A stretch of DNA of 64,000 nucleotides from Orobanche coerulescens (lineage: Eukaryota > Streptophyta > Magnoliopsida > Lamiales > Orobanchaceae). Where the stretch lies: assembly GCA_033398695.1 (NCBI GenBank), contig CM065815.1, forward strand, positions 105,056,501-105,120,500, in the 5' to 3' direction. The position numbers and the translations under genes are program-made. Of this stretch, positions 34,201 through 46,819 are shown one piece after another; the first letter of the stretch is position 1, and the number at the start of each line of letters is the position of its first letter. Under the pieces are notes generated by a model. The model ran no database searches and had not been told where the DNA came from. It saw nothing but the letters and a program-made list of their open reading frames with translations.

Positions 34201-34454
34201 ACGATGGAAGAATTTTCGGAATCATACCGAATTAAGCTTAATGACCGCGATTGGTTGATGGATCTAATCGTGGTGAATTTATCTTAGGACGATGTAATTT
34301 TCGGTATTAGTTGGTTTGATCGTCTTGATACTATCCTCAGTGTTTGTTAGCGTTTGGTCGCTATCTTTCCGTCGTTGGTTGTCGAATGTGTGCTTCAGGG
34401 AAGTAATCCCCGTTGTTCCAGAAGAAGTATTATTATGACGAAAGCAGAGAAATT

Positions 34455-34845
34455 CCACAATCGAACTATTCAATTATTCATTGTATCATTTTCATCGATT
34501 GGCCTTTCTAAGGCAATCGAGTTATTCAATCATTCCTTGTATCATTTCCATCGATTGGCCTTTCTAAGGCAATCGAGTTATTCAATCATTCCTTGTATCA
34601 TTTTCATCGATTGACCTTTCAAAGACAATCGAGTCATTCAATCATTCATTGTATCATTTTCATCGATTGGCCTTTCAAAGGCAATCGAGTTATTCAAACA
34701 TTCATTGTATCATCTTCATCGATTGGCCTTTCTAAGGCAATCGAGTTGTTCAATCATTATTGGTATCTCTTTTTATCGATTGACCATTCTAGGGCAATCG
34801 AAATGTTCAATCATTCGTAGTATCATTGTCATCGGTTGACGATGT
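34455..34845 (+). repeat. 56-bp minisatellite, about 6.5 units, each with a hairpin
   Basis: Units recur at 34501, 34557, 34613, 34669, 34725, 34782 and 34838, 56 or 57 bp apart. Each contains TCGATTG...CAATCGA around a CCTTT/AAAGG core, forming a strong hairpin. It sits between the protease and RT regions of CHR1, and because 56 is not a multiple of three it cannot be a coding repeat in one frame. Confidence 0.92.
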
Positions 34846-34916
34846 ATTTCCAGACGAGTTATCTGGTTGCCTTCACATAGAGTAAGGGAATTCAGGAGTG
34901 AGTTGGAGCCGGTACG

Positions 34917-35622
34917 TCCCCTTTATCGAAGGCACCGTATCGGATGGCCCCGAACAAAATGCAGGAGTTGAAGATTCAACTTGAGGAATAGTTTGAGAAA
35001 GGTTATCTCCGACCGATTGCGTTCCCGAGAGGAGCACCAGTGTGATATGTCAAGGAGAAGGATGGCTCGTCTCGTGTGTGTATAAATTACCAGGAGTTGA
35101 ACAGGGTGATGATCAAGAGTAGTATCCTTTACCCCGTATTGATGATCTTTTAGATCAACTTCAGGGAGCCTCAGTATTTTCCAGGATCGACTTAAGATCT
35201 GGATATCACCAGTTGCGGATTCGAGAGTCGGATATCGCGAGGACAGCGTTTCATACACGCTATGGTCATTATGAGTTCGTAGTTATGCCGTTCGGGCTAA
35301 CTATTGCACCTGTGGTATTCATGGGGTTAATGAATCGGGTTTTCATCGACTTTTTGGATCAGTTTGTTGTTTTCTTCATCGACGACATTTTGATTTATTC
35401 TCGTGGCGAGAGGAATACGAGGTTCATCTTCATCGGGTTCTCGACGTGTTGAGACGAGCAACTTTATGGAAAGTTTTCCAAATGTGAGTTACGGAGGTCG
35501 AAGTGACTTTCTCGGGCATGTAATTTCATCCGAGTTCGTGTCGACCCTCGAGAAAGGCGGAGACTATCCGAGATTGGCAACCTCCGAAAGATATTAAGTA
35601 AATCCGATGTTTCCTCGGATTA
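34917..35622 (+). pseudogene. CHR1 reverse transcriptase, frameshifted
   Basis: Homology to gypsy RT starts at about 34917 (YRMAPNKMQELKIQLEE) and continues through VKEKDGSSRVCINYQELN (about 35050). The palm is open at 35213-35452 with [14 protein letters not shown] sequence, MPFGLTIAP and the FIDDILIYS active site (around 35380). The thumb region (FLGHVIS) follows in another frame. At about 35622 the sequence jumps from FLGLVG into the RNase H block [14 protein letters not shown], so roughly 100 or more codons are deleted. Confidence 0.85.
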
Positions 35623-35870
35623 GTTGGTCAATTATCCAACCCACGACCTGGAGCTAGCGGCCGTGGTTTTCGCGTTGGGGATTTGGCGTCGTTGCCTTTA
35701 TGGCATCACGCCGATCTTCACCAATCACAAGAATTGAAGTATATATTTACTCACAAGGAGTTAAATATCGGCAGAATGCGGTGGTGGGAATTAATCAAAG
35801 ATTATGATATCGAGATCCTTTACCACCGGGGAAGGCGAATGTTGTCGCCGACGCCTTGAGTCGTAAGTCC
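35623..35870 (+). pseudogene. CHR1 RNase H remnant
   Basis: Conceptual frames read [14 protein letters not shown] (keeping the Glu that CHR2 has lost), then IFTN where TDHKSL is usual, KYIFTHKELN, RWWELIKDYD and ILYHRGRRM. The first catalytic Asp block (YSDAS) lies in the deleted part. Frame changes occur throughout. Confidence 0.8.
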
Positions 35871-36159
35871 GTTCGGAGCGAGATGCTTGCTCGTTTATCG
35901 ATTCGAAGGAGCTCAACAGAATTCCTTAGACCCGAGATCGAGGTCCGCTTGGCGAGTTCGGGACGACTTTGTATGTTAGAGATTTCATCATCTCTTGAGG
36001 ATGCAATCGGGGAGAATCGAGTTCGGACCCTTCATTGTTGCGCATCCGTGAAGATGTGGCTCGGGAAAGCCACGGATTCGTGGTCCACAAGGATGGACTT
36101 TTGAGGTTTAAGAACCGGTTGTGCATACCGTGAATGACGAGTTGAAAAACTCGATTTTG

Positions 36160-37000
36160 AGAGAAGCTCATGCTACCCTTATTCGTTCATCCAGGTCTAG
36201 CAAGATGTATAAGGACTTGAAACAAAATTGCGATGGAGTAATATGAAGCGAGAAGTCGCGAGAATTTGTTTCGAGATGCTTAACCTGTCAACAAGTCAAG
36301 ATTGAACATCAGTGACCGACAGGTATGTTAAAACCTCTTCCTATTCCAGAATGGAAGTGGGAATACATTTCTATGGATTTCATCACGAGTTTGCCGACGA
36401 GTTGTCGTGGCATGAATACGATCTGGGTGATTGTGGACCGCTTAACCAAATCAGCTCATTTCCTTGAGATCAAGGATACGTGGGGTCCCGAGAGACCGCG
36501 ATTATTCATCAAGGAGATAGTAAGACTGCACGGTACTCCTAAGAGTATCGTTTCCGATCGTGACGGACGATTTGTGTCTCATTTTTGGAAATCAGTTCAT
36601 CGTGCTATGGGAACTCAGCTCAATCTCAGTACCGCCTTTCATCCTCAGTCCGACGGACAATCAGAGAGAACTATTCAGACATTAGAAGACATGTTGAGGG
36701 CATGCGTCCTCGATTGGAAGGACGATTGGGAAGCCCAACTACCACTGATCGAGTTCACGTATAATAATAGTTGGCATGCCTCCATTAAAATGGCACCTTA
36801 CGAGGCCTTGTACGGTCGTCGTTGTCGATCTCCTTTGTGTTGGGATGACTTGTCAGAATCAATCGGCACCGAGCCCGATATGCTTATAGCCGCCCGGGAG
36901 AAGGTAGCTTTGATCAAGAGTCATTTGTTGATTTCAGTCGGCGAAATCATATGCGAGATAATCGTCGCCGACCACTAGAGTTCGAGACGGGTGACCACGT
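36160..37000 (+). pseudogene. CHR1 integrase
   Basis: The zinc-binding part (SRCLTCQQVKIEH, about 36270-36315) is followed by a long open frame, 36325-36978. This holds the core: [16 protein letters not shown] with the first Asp, VSDRDGRFVSHFWKSV with the second Asp, and HPQSDGQSERTIQTLEDM with the Glu. It continues with NSWHASIKMAPYEALYGRRC and ends at a stop at 36976-36978, before the C-terminal region. The core alone looks intact; flanking parts are frameshifted. Confidence 0.9.
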
Positions 37001-37009
37001 GTTGGTCAA

Positions 37010-37407
37010 GGTATCCCCAAGTTGAGGTACTTTCCGTTTGGAAAACGGGGAAGTTGAGTCCGAGATTCATTGGACCGTTTGAAATTTTGAATCGAGTAGG
37101 CGAGTTAGCTTATCGATTGGCTTTGCCTCCGGCATTGAGCCGAATTCATAATGTGTTTCATGTCTCTTAGTTGCGGAAGTATGTTGCCGACCCGAGTCAC
37201 ATACTTCAGTTCGACGAAATCGAGATCGCGGATGATCATTCGTACGAGGAGCGTCCTGTACGAGTATTGGAGCGGAGAATCAAACAGTTGAGGGACAAGA
37301 CGATCCCTTTGGTCAAGATTCAGTGGTCCAGACACGGAGTCGAAGAGGCTACTTGGGAAACCGAGGATAGTATGCGGGAGAGTTATCCCGAGTTGTTTGA
37401 CCCTTAG
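37010..37407 (+). pseudogene. CHR1 integrase C-terminus and chromodomain
   Basis: Across frames, 37010-37170 encodes the [20 protein letters not shown] block and HNVFHVS. From 37171 an open frame reads KYVADPSHIL, ERPVRVLERRIKQLRDK, then VKIQWSRHGVEEATWETEDS and stops at 37407, just before the 3' hairpin. This is the chromodomain tail of chromoviruses, closely matching CHR2. Confidence 0.88.
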
Positions 37408-37441
37408 TTTCGGGGACGAAACTCTTTTAAGGGGGGGTGTA
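37406..37441 (+). other. CHR1 pre-PPT hairpin and polypurine tract
   Basis: AGTTTCG (37406-37412), loop GGGA, CGAAACT (37417-37423), then AAGGGGGGGTGTA up to the LTR start. It overlaps the chromodomain stop codon. Confidence 0.85.
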
Positions 37442-39782
37442 TGTAATACCCGGTTGTAATTCAGTCATTATCATTCAGTAATTTCATTCAGTGATTGTCA
37501 CTCAGTGGATTTTCACTCAATTATAATCATTCATAAATCATGTTCATTCACCGTGTTCACCGTTCGGAAAAACTTCGAGTTGTGTATCGTTATTGTTCAT
37601 TGTTTCAACTTTCCTCATATGAGTTCGACTTTGTTAGATCACCATTAATTTTTGGTAACTCCAAAAATTCTAAATCATTGCAATATTATAGAGCATCGAG
37701 TTAGCTTTCCAATGGTTCAAACGGTGAGTCAATCGGAGTCCGGACGAGAGAGTTATGGTCGTTTTAGCTCACCCGCTCATTTTTTCAGTTATTGGCCGAT
37801 CACTGCCGACCGAACTCGGCCGTGTCGTCAAACCGCGGCCGTGCGTACTCGTCCGGAAATGCCGATGTTTACATCACAGGACCCGACCGTGTCGTGCAGC
37901 GCGGCCAGTCGAACTCTTCCGGATAAGCGGAACCCGTGCCACACGCCCGGCCGTGTTCCGTGACACGGTCGAGTCATGCCGAGTCATTGTCGGACAGTCA
38001 CTATCGGAAGGCCCCTCCGCGCCGCGACCGTGTCAAGCGGGACACGGTCGAGTCCTCGCCGGCAGTGCGCGCGCGCGGCCGTGTCAAGCGGACACGGTCG
38101 AGTCTGTCGGAGTCAACCCTATAAATTCGTTTTTGAGCATTTGCTCATTTCTTCCATTTCTTTCCCACTTCTTCACCGCAACCGAGAGAGAGAATAGCTT
38201 GAGGGAGAGATTTCTTCATCAATTATCATTTGAGTGTGTATTTTTCATCACCTTCAATCATTTGGGAAGCTTGGATAGTCGATTTTACACGTTTTCATCG
38301 GATCGAATTGGTTGGATCTTCAAGAGGTAAATTCTTCAACATCTTGGATTTCGATTTTGTGTTGAGATATGATGTTTTGGACGCGATTATCATGTTATAT
38401 GAAGGGATATGTATATGATTATGAGTTTGTATAAGGATTCATTGGATTATTGAGGGATTATTCAAGAACACTTTGAATATCGAGTTGAAATTGGGGGTTT
38501 TCGATTAATTGTCGTTATAATCACGTTTTCGGATATTCGTCTTGGATTATTAATCATATTGAAGATGTTTTGTTGGTTTGAAACACTTCTTGGGGGATTT
38601 GATATTGGTATATTGAGGTTTGATTGTAAACAATCGGAGTTTGGCCGCAACGTGTTTGATTTAATGCCTCTATGGACTTGGTTTAGTCGTATCGACGTTT
38701 TGAGTTCGTTATATTCGTGTTTGATTCGTATATTGAACGGATTGTTGGTAATTGTATTATTTAAGGTTGTTCGAGCGACCGATATCTCAATTAGGACGTT
38801 GTTCGTGGAAGGATAATTGTCGCCGGTGTTGTGTAAGTTAATTCTTACTCGGTTAAAAGGACATTCATTACTTTTGTTGTTGATCATTCATAATCATAAC
38901 TCATTCATCATTATATTAATCATTTTGAGACCTGTAATTGTCGAATAATCATTTCATTCACGAGGAACGACGGTTCCAAATCATTGCATTGGGTTATCAA
39001 TCACTTCACTATTATTTTCATCTCGGTGAGTCATTTTTGGCCTTGTCTAATTATTATTCATTGATATTCATTATGGTCATTCTCGTTCATGTGACCTTCT
39101 GGGTTCATATTGCATGGCCGGGTGTGGCTGTGTGGAATTTTTAGTCGGGCACACGATGGTTGTGTATTGGGTTTACCGATACATTGGACCGTGCACACGG
39201 GAAAGCGTTACACCGTGAGACTAATTAGGTACAAGGACGGGTGTGTCCGGTCATTCGTCTTGTACACTCGCACAGAACACTACGGGCGTACTATGGTACT
39301 CCTCTTCAGCGTAATTCATAATTAAGAATTTTTTTCATAACTTCAGATATAATCATGATTGTGTATTTTCAACCCTTGAGGATTGTTGTTCTTTGTAACT
39401 GACCCCGTTTGGGGATTTTGTTTTTCAGGTCATGGCAAGGCAAACGCACGGGAATAGCATGTTGATGTCGAGGAGTCCTAGTGATACTAGTAGGGGGCCC
39501 CGATCTTTCAGTTATTCATGTTATTGTCCTTTATTTTCCGCTGCAGACTTTCATTTGGATACTCCGTTTCATTCAGTGTCGTGTATTTTATCTTCATATA
39601 AAATATACTAGTATTCGGTATTGTCCTGGTGTGTTGTACTTAAACTCCTCATCGGAGTATTTGGTAATATAATGTGGTTCGGTACTACAATTATATTATT
39701 TAATTCATCCTTTTCATTCGCCTGGTGGGTCCCAGTCGGGGATTCACGGCACTGTAATATCCGCCTAGTTTGGGGTGTTACA
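37442..39782 (+). mobile_element. CHR1 3' LTR (about 2.3 kb)
   Basis: It starts TGTAATACCCGG and ends GGGGTGTTACA at 39782, followed by the target duplication TGTCC. It is collinear with 30468-32792. Compared with that copy it tends to keep full CCGG, CAG and CTG sites where the 5' LTR has small deletions or rearranged bases. Confidence 0.93.
37808..38127 (+). promoter_or_regulatory. CHR1 3' LTR motif cluster and TATA box
   Basis: Same GACCGTGTC/GACACGGTC inverted pairs as in the 5' LTR, ending at CCTATAAATT (38118-38127). This GC-rich cluster is the most divergent part between the two LTRs. Confidence 0.65.
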
Positions 39783-41006
39783 TGTCCACCATGCGTTGGT
39801 TCGAAGGGATCATCATGGGATCTATGCTGAGGGCGCTGGATCGCTGGACAGGTTTTCCACCATGCGTTGGTCCGACGGGATCATCATGGGGATCTATCTT
39901 GAGAAGCTTGGATCGTTGGATTACCCAGTATTGTGTTATTGTTGTGCATATGTATATTGTTGGTTATCCACCTCGTGTTGATCTTGTAGGATCATCTTGG
40001 GATCTATGCTGAGGGCGCTGCATCATGGGATTTCCATTGAGTATACATAGTTGTTATTGTTTTTGAGCATATTGACGTTGTCATATGAGTATACATTTGT
40101 AGGTCTTGTGTTAGGACCTTGCCCCTATTGCATTGTTCTGATCTCGGATTAGACTGATATGATTATCGTGGCACATCATATCTCGAGGTATGTTCCATAT
40201 TTTCTTTGGTCTTGTCTTTGGTGGACAATCGATTATCATCTTGGGATTTGATGATATTATTCGATGGATCGTATTGGTCAGAAATGGTAGATTTCCGTAT
40301 GGTGAGTTGGTTATGATAGTTTGAGGATCTTGAGTATTGTTTGAGGTACAATACAGATATTATGTTCGAGTTTATTGGTTAATCGAGTACAGGATGTGAA
40401 ATGTGATAATGGTTATCCTGATGAGAATGACTTGAGTAAGTAAAGTTATGGCAGTAAGATTACGTTGGTCGTATTCTTATGTTGTATTCTCATTGGTATG
40501 TAATTATTAATGTGACGTGACGGTTATCATTGTTGGACATTATGGCTGACCCCGTCGTGGGATTTCTTTTTAGGTTCTTAGAGTATCGAGCTTGTAGAGG
40601 TTGTGAAGAGATGAGCTTCCCGGAGGATACTGGCTAGGACATGTTTTATGCATTAAGTTTCTTGATTGGTTCTTGTATTCTGCTGCTAGAGTATCTTTAT
40701 GGTTGGTCTTTTTCCGTTGCGTGAGTATTTTGAAATGCTCTTTTGGTATCTGGTAACTGAGGTTACTTTGGAAATCGTTTTCTAAACTTTTGAGTGTCGG
40801 CCGTTTGGCCTTGCGATTTCAAATGAGTTTTTACGACGGTTTCTGATAAATGGATTTTATAAGTCTTTGTGAATTTTTAAAGATAGTACCGTCGTTGGCC
40901 TCTTGGGCATTTGTAAATGTTTGTGAAAAAATTCGTTTGGCCTTGTGGGTTCCATCTCGGGACCCATGGCGCTGTAATATTTCCGGTTAAATCCGGGGGT
41001 GTTACA
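39783..41006 (+). mobile_element. LD1 right LTR, second part
   Basis: It resumes with the duplicated TGTCC and CACCATGCGTTGG and ends ATCCGGGGGTGTTACA at 41006, followed by the LD1 target duplication ACTTA (41007-41011) and CopB coding sequence. Confidence 0.92.
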
Positions 41007-41011
41007 ACTTA

Positions 41012-42189
41012 AGAGGTATAGTTTTATGCACTTGGAGGAACTAGGTTTCCACGAGGTTCCAGGTGATAAACAAAGACCGGCCCGCGATCAATGACCTAGC
41101 AATGGTGGATGTAGACTCCATGAAATGGACTGTAGCAGTCTTCATGTAGTTGGGACCTTCGTTTGATGAGGCAGTCAAAGAGTTTTGACTTCGTGCGAAA
41201 TGAAGAGGAACCTTGTGTATACAAGAGGGTTAGTGGGAGCAAGATCGCATTCTTAGTACTATATGTAGATGACATTCTACTAATAGGAAATGATGTGGGA
41301 ATGCTCATTTCTGTGAAAGCTTGGCTTCCGAGTAATTTCTCCATGAAAGACTTAGGAGAAGAAACCTATATTCTTGGGATTCGACTCTACTGGGATAGAT
41401 CAAAAAGAATGATAAGTTTTTCCCAAGCCCTCTATATAGATAAAGATCTTAAAGAGGGTTCCTTCCAGTGCGAGATGGAATAAAACTCACCTTGAATATG
41501 TGTCCTCATAGTGAGGAAAAATGAAAGGAAATGAGTTATATACCATATGATTCGGCAGTGGGTAGCCTTACATATTCTTTATTGTGTACGAGACCTGACA
41601 TTGCGCATGCTGGGAGCGTGGTAAGTAGGTTTCGGGCTAACCCAGTTTGGGAACATTAGACCACCATAAAGAACATTCTCATGTACTTTAGAAGGGCTAG
41701 AGATCTGATTCTTATATATGTTGGTGGAGAACTGAATGTGATGGGATTCACTGTATTCGACTTCCAAGGACAGAAAGATGATTCTATGTCTACTTCTGGC
41801 TACATTTACTCTTAATGGAGGAGCATTATCATGGCATAGTGCCAAGTATAGCGCGACTGCTGATTCCACCAGTTAGGCTGAGTATAAAGTGGCCTCGGAG
41901 GCCTCCAAAGGAAGGGTTAAGAAGTTACTAGGTAAACTTCTCGTGACACCTTGTGCTGTGCTGCCAGAGTGGTAGCACAGGCCTAGGAGCCGAGGTTGCA
42001 CAAAAGTACCAAACATATTGAGAGAGTATCATCTCGTAAGAGCATTTGTACGCAAATAGATACATTGTGATGCATAGAGTAGAGTCAGCCGACTACGTCG
42101 TTGATCCACTGACCAAGCCACTTTCTCAGATTAGCTTAGAGCGTCATATGGAGAACATAGGTATTATATACCATAGTGTGTGGCATTGA
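41012..42189 (+). pseudogene. CopB reverse transcriptase (N-terminal part deleted) and RNase H
   Basis: CopB Pol resumes after LD1. As in CopA, the linker MVDVDSMKW (about 41102-41130) jumps at about 41135-41150 to the late-RT segment (FDEAVK across frames). From about 41175 the frame reads KSFDFVRNEEEPCVYKRV and then YVDD (41262-41273), MKDLGEETYILGIRL. RNase H follows with stops, ending in DPLTKPLSQISLERHMEN and a TGA at 42187-42189. CopA shares the deletion and the frame change after it, so both arose from an already defective ancestor or were converted by one another. Confidence 0.88.
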
Positions 42190-44244
42190 GTGCAAGTGGG
42201 AGATTGTTGGGAGTATGCCCTCGAATGCCACTCAGAGGATGATTGAGTGAGGGCATTGTACTTGTAATTATGTAAATCACTAATATAAGGCAATGGATAT
42301 TTCTTTATTTACTGGTAGTTACTGGCATTCCTAACTCGTAAATATACATATAGAAACTAGTCCGTGTATTTGAGAGCAAAACGTTCCACTCCTTATTAGA
42401 TAAGGGGGTCGGCACTGGAAAGGTTTATAGCTCAAATACTTAATCGTTCGCAAGTCGATAAAACTTGACTGGGCGTTAAGTTTATGTGAAGACTTGTATG
42501 ACGTGTTCTTTGACATGGAGAGTGCCTGTCGAACACTAATGGTTAGTGGGAGCACACGTTATAGGTATGCTAATTGGATTAGTATACTCGAACCGACTCA
42601 CCCTCGATTCGTCACACGGATTTCACTCCGGGACAGTCAATGACGGAATCGAAAGGTTGTGATAGGTATTCGTGAACCTTAGAATTGAGGATTTAGTAGG
42701 GATGCGCTTGTGACGTCAAGATTTTCATTAGAGTAGTTCGACCCTATAAACTGGGAGGCGGGGGTCAACCTCGACGTACATCTTGACGGGCAAGTAGCAG
42801 GTCCTACTGAATACTAAGATAGAATTCTTTCTCCCGTTAGTGAGCGGGTTATATGTTCTATGCGGTTATTGGCAGATGAGATCATAAGTCTTTGGCCAAA
42901 GCATTGGAGCTAGTTGTATTAGATACACGACAACTCGATGATCTCGATTTCCATTAATGCATGCATAGCGTCAAGTACGGATAGGGTTTGACTGACCGTG
43001 ACCCTATAACTTGATCGGGACATTTGAAAGAAGGGTTTATACGTTTACTGGTATTCACGACAGAATGGTTCTTGAATGATCCCAATCATTCGTTCTCAGT
43101 TGGGGTACGATGTAGGCCGCTAGGCTGGCTAGGTGGTGCTACTACTCTTTGGTTCCTCCCATTGCTGACTGAGACGAACCTACCGAGTCACGCAATAGGA
43201 TTGACGATGGAATGAATCGAGCTTATTCTCTCATTATTAATATTAGATATTAGATATCTAATTTACTGGACATTGGATGTCTAATTGAAATTGGGACATT
43301 GGATGTCTAAATTGATTTATTGGATAAATTGATTTAAGGCTTAATGAATTAAATAAATTACTGGGTGATTAAAGTAATTCATTAATATAATTATTTCTTG
43401 GAGAAATTAATTATATTATTATGTATTTGATATAATTAATTAATTGGATTAATTAATTGATATAAATACATCGGAACGGAATCGGAGTTTATCTGTTTGG
43501 ACTCACGGGAGTCCGAAACGAACCGAACTCTTCAATTCCCTTCTAGATGGCCGCCCCACCCAACTCACCTCCATGTGAGTCCTCTTGTCTACATCATGAT
43601 GTTTGGAATATCATTTTGTCAAGGGGACAAATATCATGATCTTTATTAGGTGGGGATTTTATATGTGAGATGAAGAATATGTGGTGAAGACTTGACATAT
43701 CTCAAAAAAAGCCTCACTCCTTATTATTGCTACGGTGGAGAGAGTTTTCAAGAGAGAGAAAATGGTTTTCTCATATGGTCTTCAACTTCATATTCATCTT
43801 GTTCATTCTTTCCTTCAATTTTCTTAGAGAATTGTTGAGAGAAAAATAGAGAGAAAAAGATTAAACACTTAGAGTGTAATAATCTTTATATTCAAGCTCC
43901 TATAATCTTGTTCTAGCCGTATCCTTGGAGGATAACGAGATTTATTCATTCCGGTCGTTTCTATGGCGCGTGGCAAGTAGAGACGCGGTACTTTCGGCAT
44001 TGGATCATCCAAGGGATTGGAGCGGAATGGATTCGTAGAGATCAATCTAAAGCTTGGGGAATAGCTCAAGAGAAGGATACCATTTAATCAACGGACTACG
44101 AGAGTATGTTTTTCATATCTCTTGTGTTTTGTTTTATATATTCGTATATACGTATCTCGATCGATCCTCGTAGGGATTCGGATCGAATTAATTTTCGTTT
44201 TACCGCTTCCGCTGGGCCTTCGTTTTAGGCACCGGATCCCAACA
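42190..44244 (+). mobile_element. CopB polypurine tract and 3' LTR
   Basis: The purine tract AAGTGGGAGAT (42194-42204) is followed by the LTR 42205-44244, from TGTTGGGAGTATGCC to CACCGGATCCCAACA. A TATA box, TATAAATACA, is at 43461-43470. The right flank is ATTAG, which does not match the left flank of CopA (ACACC). Confidence 0.93.
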
Positions 44245-44883
44245 ATTAGGACCTCGATGTTTTTGGTGTCCATCACCTCCAGCACGAACAATCTTCATTA
44301 TTCCAGTGTTCCGAGTTATACAGGGTGCCAAAAAGGGCAACCCTGTAGTTCTTCTAAAGTCTGAAGCATTCAATTGCAGCTTCAATCTGTACTTGAAGGA
44401 AGATCTGGTTGATTATAGTCGAAAGGGAGGGACTCCGAACATTAGAGGGTTATAATGCTCGGTTGGGATCCTCAACAGGTGTGGGAGCCTGTGGAGGAGA
44501 ATGATCCATGACAAGATGGGGTGCCCTATTGGGAGAGGGGCTCCATACAGGGGTAGAGGTCCTGTGAGGAGAAGTGGTTGTCGGCTCCGATGGGGCATCC
44601 AATTCACCAACTTCTTCAATCTTGCAAAACACATGGTCATCTGTCATAGCCGCAGCTGGATCAGGATCTGTTGTTGGAGCAGCCAGTTTTATTCCATTGG
44701 AATAGATTCTGGTGGGTTAACTACTCCAGGGGCAGGTAGAGTAGGCGGGATCTCGGGGGGCCGCTGTAGCCATTTGAGGTTTTATAGGAACAACTTCTGA
44801 CTTTGAAGACTCCTTCTTAGTCTTAAGCTTCTTCTTCTTCTTCACGACAGTTGAAGGTGAGTTGCTGTCGGGAATCACCCTCT
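44245..44883 (-). pseudogene. MAX-associated ORF, downstream half
   Basis: On the minus strand this continues the ORF interrupted by LD2: the frame at 44883 joins in phase with that ending at 58703. It encodes RVIPDSNSPSTVV, a lysine-rich run (KKKKKLKTKK), then a Pro/Ser-rich low-complexity tail (about 44640-44440) across frames. I do not recognise a catalytic domain. Its place downstream of SIRE/Maximus-type RNase H is where these elements carry an additional, env-like ORF. The left edge meets the CopB LTR at 44244. Confidence 0.5.
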
Positions 44884-44888
44884 CCTTG
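44884..44888. other. LD2 target-site duplication, left copy (CCTTG)
   Basis: CCTTG precedes the first base of the array at 44889. An identical CCTTG (58703-58707) follows the last base at 58702. Confidence 0.92.
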
Positions 44889-45699
44889 TGTAACACCCCC
44901 AAAACTGACCGGGAATATTACAGCGCCGTGGGCCCCATATTGGAACCCACAAGGCTAAAATCATTTTCGCAACCGTTTAAAAATGCCAAAGGCCCTTTTG
45001 AAGTACACACACACAGCGGATAAAAACACAGTTTAGAAGAATACCGAAAAGCCATTTAGAAACATACACACAGAACGGATAAAAACATAATTAAATACAT
45101 TTGCGGTGGAATTAGAAAAACCAGAAAAGAATACACAATCCGAACAATCACGCCATAGCCAGTATCACTGGAAAGCTCATCCCTTCACGACCGCTACTAG
45201 CTCGAACTCTGAGTACCTAAAAGATAAAGCCCACGACGGGGTCAGCCATAATACTCAACAATGATAACGATCACATCACAAAAACAATACATATCAATGT
45301 AATTACAAGGTAAGGATAATTCCAGTGTAACCTTACTGATCCATCACAATCCATATCAAATCAGTTCTTACCATAATCCACGTCCCGCGTCCTTAAGTAA
45401 TTAACGAATTCAAATGTAATCACCTGTACTGTATCCGAAACGCTACCAAGATTTCCAAACATAACCATATCTCGAGTATAGAATAATCTAGCCAAGTTCG
45501 ATTCTGCTGGTTGGGTCGCACAATTGGATCCCAATACTAATAGAAACCGATATCACACGATAAATCTGAAACTCAATTGTCCCGAAACAATGGCAAGTCT
45601 CGGATATCAATACAAAGCATGAATGCTCACACAATTAACAATGATAAACAATCAATGCATCACAACGAAAATATCACGGACATGATATCTCCACACAAG

Positions 45700-46150
45700 A
45701 TCGACAAAGGATCAGCCACGAACGAGAATACCGTGATGTGGTAACTCCAACAATATCAATGACATAATCAATAACCGATAATACCGGCAATACGGCAAAT
45801 CCCAACAAGATCAATAAAAGGTCGACAACTGAGAATAACGACGATACGGTAAGGATCAATGAAGAATCAATAACCGAGAATACCCACGATACGGTAAACT
45901 CCAACAAGACCAATAAGAGTCGACAACCAGAAATACCAACGGTACGATAAACTCCAATAAGATCAATAAATGGTCAACAACTGATAATACTGACGACACA
46001 GTAAACTCTAGCAAGATCAATAAGGACCAACAACCGGGAATACCAATGATACGGTAAACTCCAACAAGAGCAATAAGGAATCGACAACTGAGAATACCGA
46101 CGACACGGTAAACTCCAATAACATCAATCAAGGACTAATAACTAAGAATG
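45700..46150 (-). repeat. About 53-bp tandem repeat in LTR-A, first array
   Basis: Units of the form CAAGATCAATAAGGA...CAACCGAGAATACC...ACGGTAAACTC recur roughly every 53 bp. The same array lies in LTR-B (about 50490-50850) and LTR-C (about 55215-55580), each one unit shorter. Short minus-strand frames through it are by-products of the period. Confidence 0.85.
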
Positions 46151-46819
46151 CCAACGGCGAGACAACTCCCAAACGGAATCAATAAGGATCAATAACGAAC
46201 GAGATTACCAATGACAGGGTGAACTCCAAACGAGATTTATAAAGGATCGATATCAATGAGTTGACCATCGATATGGTAACTCCGAACGAGATTAGTAAAG
46301 GTTCAACGGCGACAGATACACGAGAGAATAAAATCGTCAACCATATACAAATCATATATACAGGATTTCAAAGATAATCCGAATATCGAACAGATCCAAT
46401 TATACATGGACTGTGAACGACCAATAAATAAGACTCAAGATGGACGTCACGATATGCTTGATCCGGACATGTGTCCGTGTACAAGCCAACCACGGGTATT
46501 GATCAATACACGTCTGGTCTCGTACCTAATCAGCCTCACGAAGTACGTCTCGTGTGCACGGTTCAATATGAGGTCGAAACCAACATATGCTACACGTGCC
46601 CGTCCCGAAAATCATACCCATGAATGATCAGAACGTATCAGACTCCAGATATGCCACGATACAACATGACAACCAATCTCGAAGAAACGTATATCCAACA
46701 AGGATTAGAAGATTTTCTAAGAAGGAAACAATAACTCGATCATGAAAGACCGACACGACCACAATGTCGTATTCCGTCACACATCAGTTTACAGCATGCT
46801 CAACAATGCATATAATAAT

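Noticed and set aside
9566..44249. Target duplication around the combined CopA-CopB block
   Set aside because: Flanks are ACACC and ATTAG and do not match; the block is a joined pair of truncated copies.
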